A DNA stretch of 64,000 nucleotides from DASRAA01 sp963814165 (GTDB lineage Bacteria > Acidobacteriota > Terriglobia > Terriglobales > Acidobacteriaceae), in NCBI GenBank assembly GCA_963814165.1, contig CAWFBW010000009.1:186001-250000 (forward strand). Reading direction: 5' to 3'. The notes beneath the pieces were generated by a model. That model did not search any database and was not told where the DNA came from. It saw nothing but the letters and a program-made list of their open reading frames with translations. The translations under genes and the position numbers were made by a program. The stretch's first letter is position 1, and the number at the start of each line of letters is the position of its first letter. Below, piece by piece: positions 63,483 to 64,000 of this stretch.

Positions 63483-64000
63483 CTACTCATAGCGCAGCGC
63501 CTCAATCGGATTAAGCTCGGACGCCTTCTTTGCAGGGTAGAAGCCGGAGATGGTCCCAATCGCGATAGCGAAAACCGGTGCCAACACTAAGATGTAGGGC
63601 GGGATTAGAATCGGCCATTCCAGTGTGCGTGAAACAACCAGTGAGCTGGTGATCCCGAAAGCGATTCCGATGGCTCCTCCGATCAAGCCAAGAAACATGG
63701 CTTCGATGAGGAACTGCTTTCGCACGTCTTCCTCCGTGGCTCCCACGGCCAGTCGCAGCCCAATCTCTCGCGTCCGTTCGGTGACAGAAACCAGCATGAT
63801 ATTCATGATGCCGATACCTCCGACCAGCAGCGCAATGCTTGCGACGATCATGAGCAGAACTGTCATGACGGAACCCTGCTCGGCCGCCGCATCAGCGACG
63901 TCCGCGAGGTTGCGCACCACAAAGTCGTTCGGGTCGCCGGGGCGGATTTTGTGCCGGTCGCGCAACACGCTCACGATCTGTCGCTGCGCCACGTAGCTGG
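63483..64000 (-). CDS. MacB-type ABC transporter permease, 5' part beyond window
   Basis: 172 visible residues; the frame is open to the window edge. It holds the C-terminal half of a MacB permease: VLLMIVASIALLVGGIGIMNIMLVSVTERTREIGLRLAVGATEEDVRKQFLIEA and the end YPAKKASELNPIEALRYE. It is a paralogue of the next gene (62214-63437), sharing the C-terminal motif but with a different predicted first half. Confidence 0.9.
   Translation of the reverse strand, partial: SYVAQRQIVSVLRDRHKIRPGDPNDFVVRNLADVADAAAEQGSVMTVLLMIVASIALLVGGIGIMNIMLVSVTERTREIGLRLAVGATEEDVRKQFLIEAMFLGLIGGAIGIAFGITSSLVVSRTLEWPILIPPYILVLAPVFAIAIGTISGFYPAKKASELNPIEALRYE

Overview
The window looks like chromosome from a soil or peat Acidobacteriota (Terriglobia/Koribacter-like). 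This is inference. It rests on a PadR regulator paired with an 'acidobacterial duplicated orphan permease' (ADOP), tandem MacB-type permeases, many palindromic intergenic repeats, frequent GTG starts and high-GC coding. Housekeeping anchors are mutS, thrC, tsaC, dut, tadA, nagZ and anmK, plus tRNAs for Phe(GAA), Ser(CGA) and Ala(CGC).

Layout. (1) 1-8.9 kb: an integrative mobilizable element at the 3' end of tRNA-Phe, with a TraD/VirD4-type coupling protein, a MobF (TraI/TrwC) relaxase, an excisionase-like HTH protein and a tyrosine integrase. The two transfer genes carry three single-base insertions. (2) 9-16.4 kb: an OmpA-like protein, a coiled-coil porin, ornithine cyclodeaminase family protein, dUTPase, MHS-type transporter, tRNA-Ser, tadA and a YmdB-type phosphodiesterase. 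(3) 16.5-20.4 kb: a muropeptide-recycling block nagZ-anmK-solute-binding lipoprotein, followed by an IS481 element. (4) 22-27.8 kb: mutS (one-base frameshift), then the tight operon thrC / DUF1906 / tsaC. (5) 27.8-34.1 kb: a repeat-rich stretch with an FkbM methyltransferase, an orphan protein, an APC permease (frameshifted) and a PLP aminotransferase. (6) 34.2-39.0 kb: a second, degraded island at tRNA-Ala, with an integrase whose frame runs antisense through the tRNA, a zinc-finger protein, an HTH protein, a zinc ribbon, a DUF3854/DUF3631 primase-like protein lacking its middle, and a C-terminal remnant of BrxL from a BREX phage-defence system. (7) 39-42 kb: an aspartic protease and a DUF2911 protein, then a tRNA-Asp 3' fragment that looks like an old attachment site. 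(8) 42.5-48 kb: PadR-ADOP-rhodanese-rhodanese, with a divergent half-size TauE/SafE permease; this stretch holds many frameshifts. (9) 48-64 kb: a DUF347 membrane protein, small secreted proteins, a rearranged YncE-like remnant, a serine hydrolase, an IS91-type element coupled to a tyrosine recombinase, a cupin, a YncE-like propeller, PAP2, an IS110 element and two MacB-type permeases running off the end.

Two themes stand out. Three tRNA-associated attachment sites each carry a tandem pair of TTGTGG(G/C) motifs. Single-base frameshifts are also spread over mobile and core genes, including mutS, so either the assembly has indel errors or decay is unusually broad. Every function is assigned from motifs by eye; no database search was possible.
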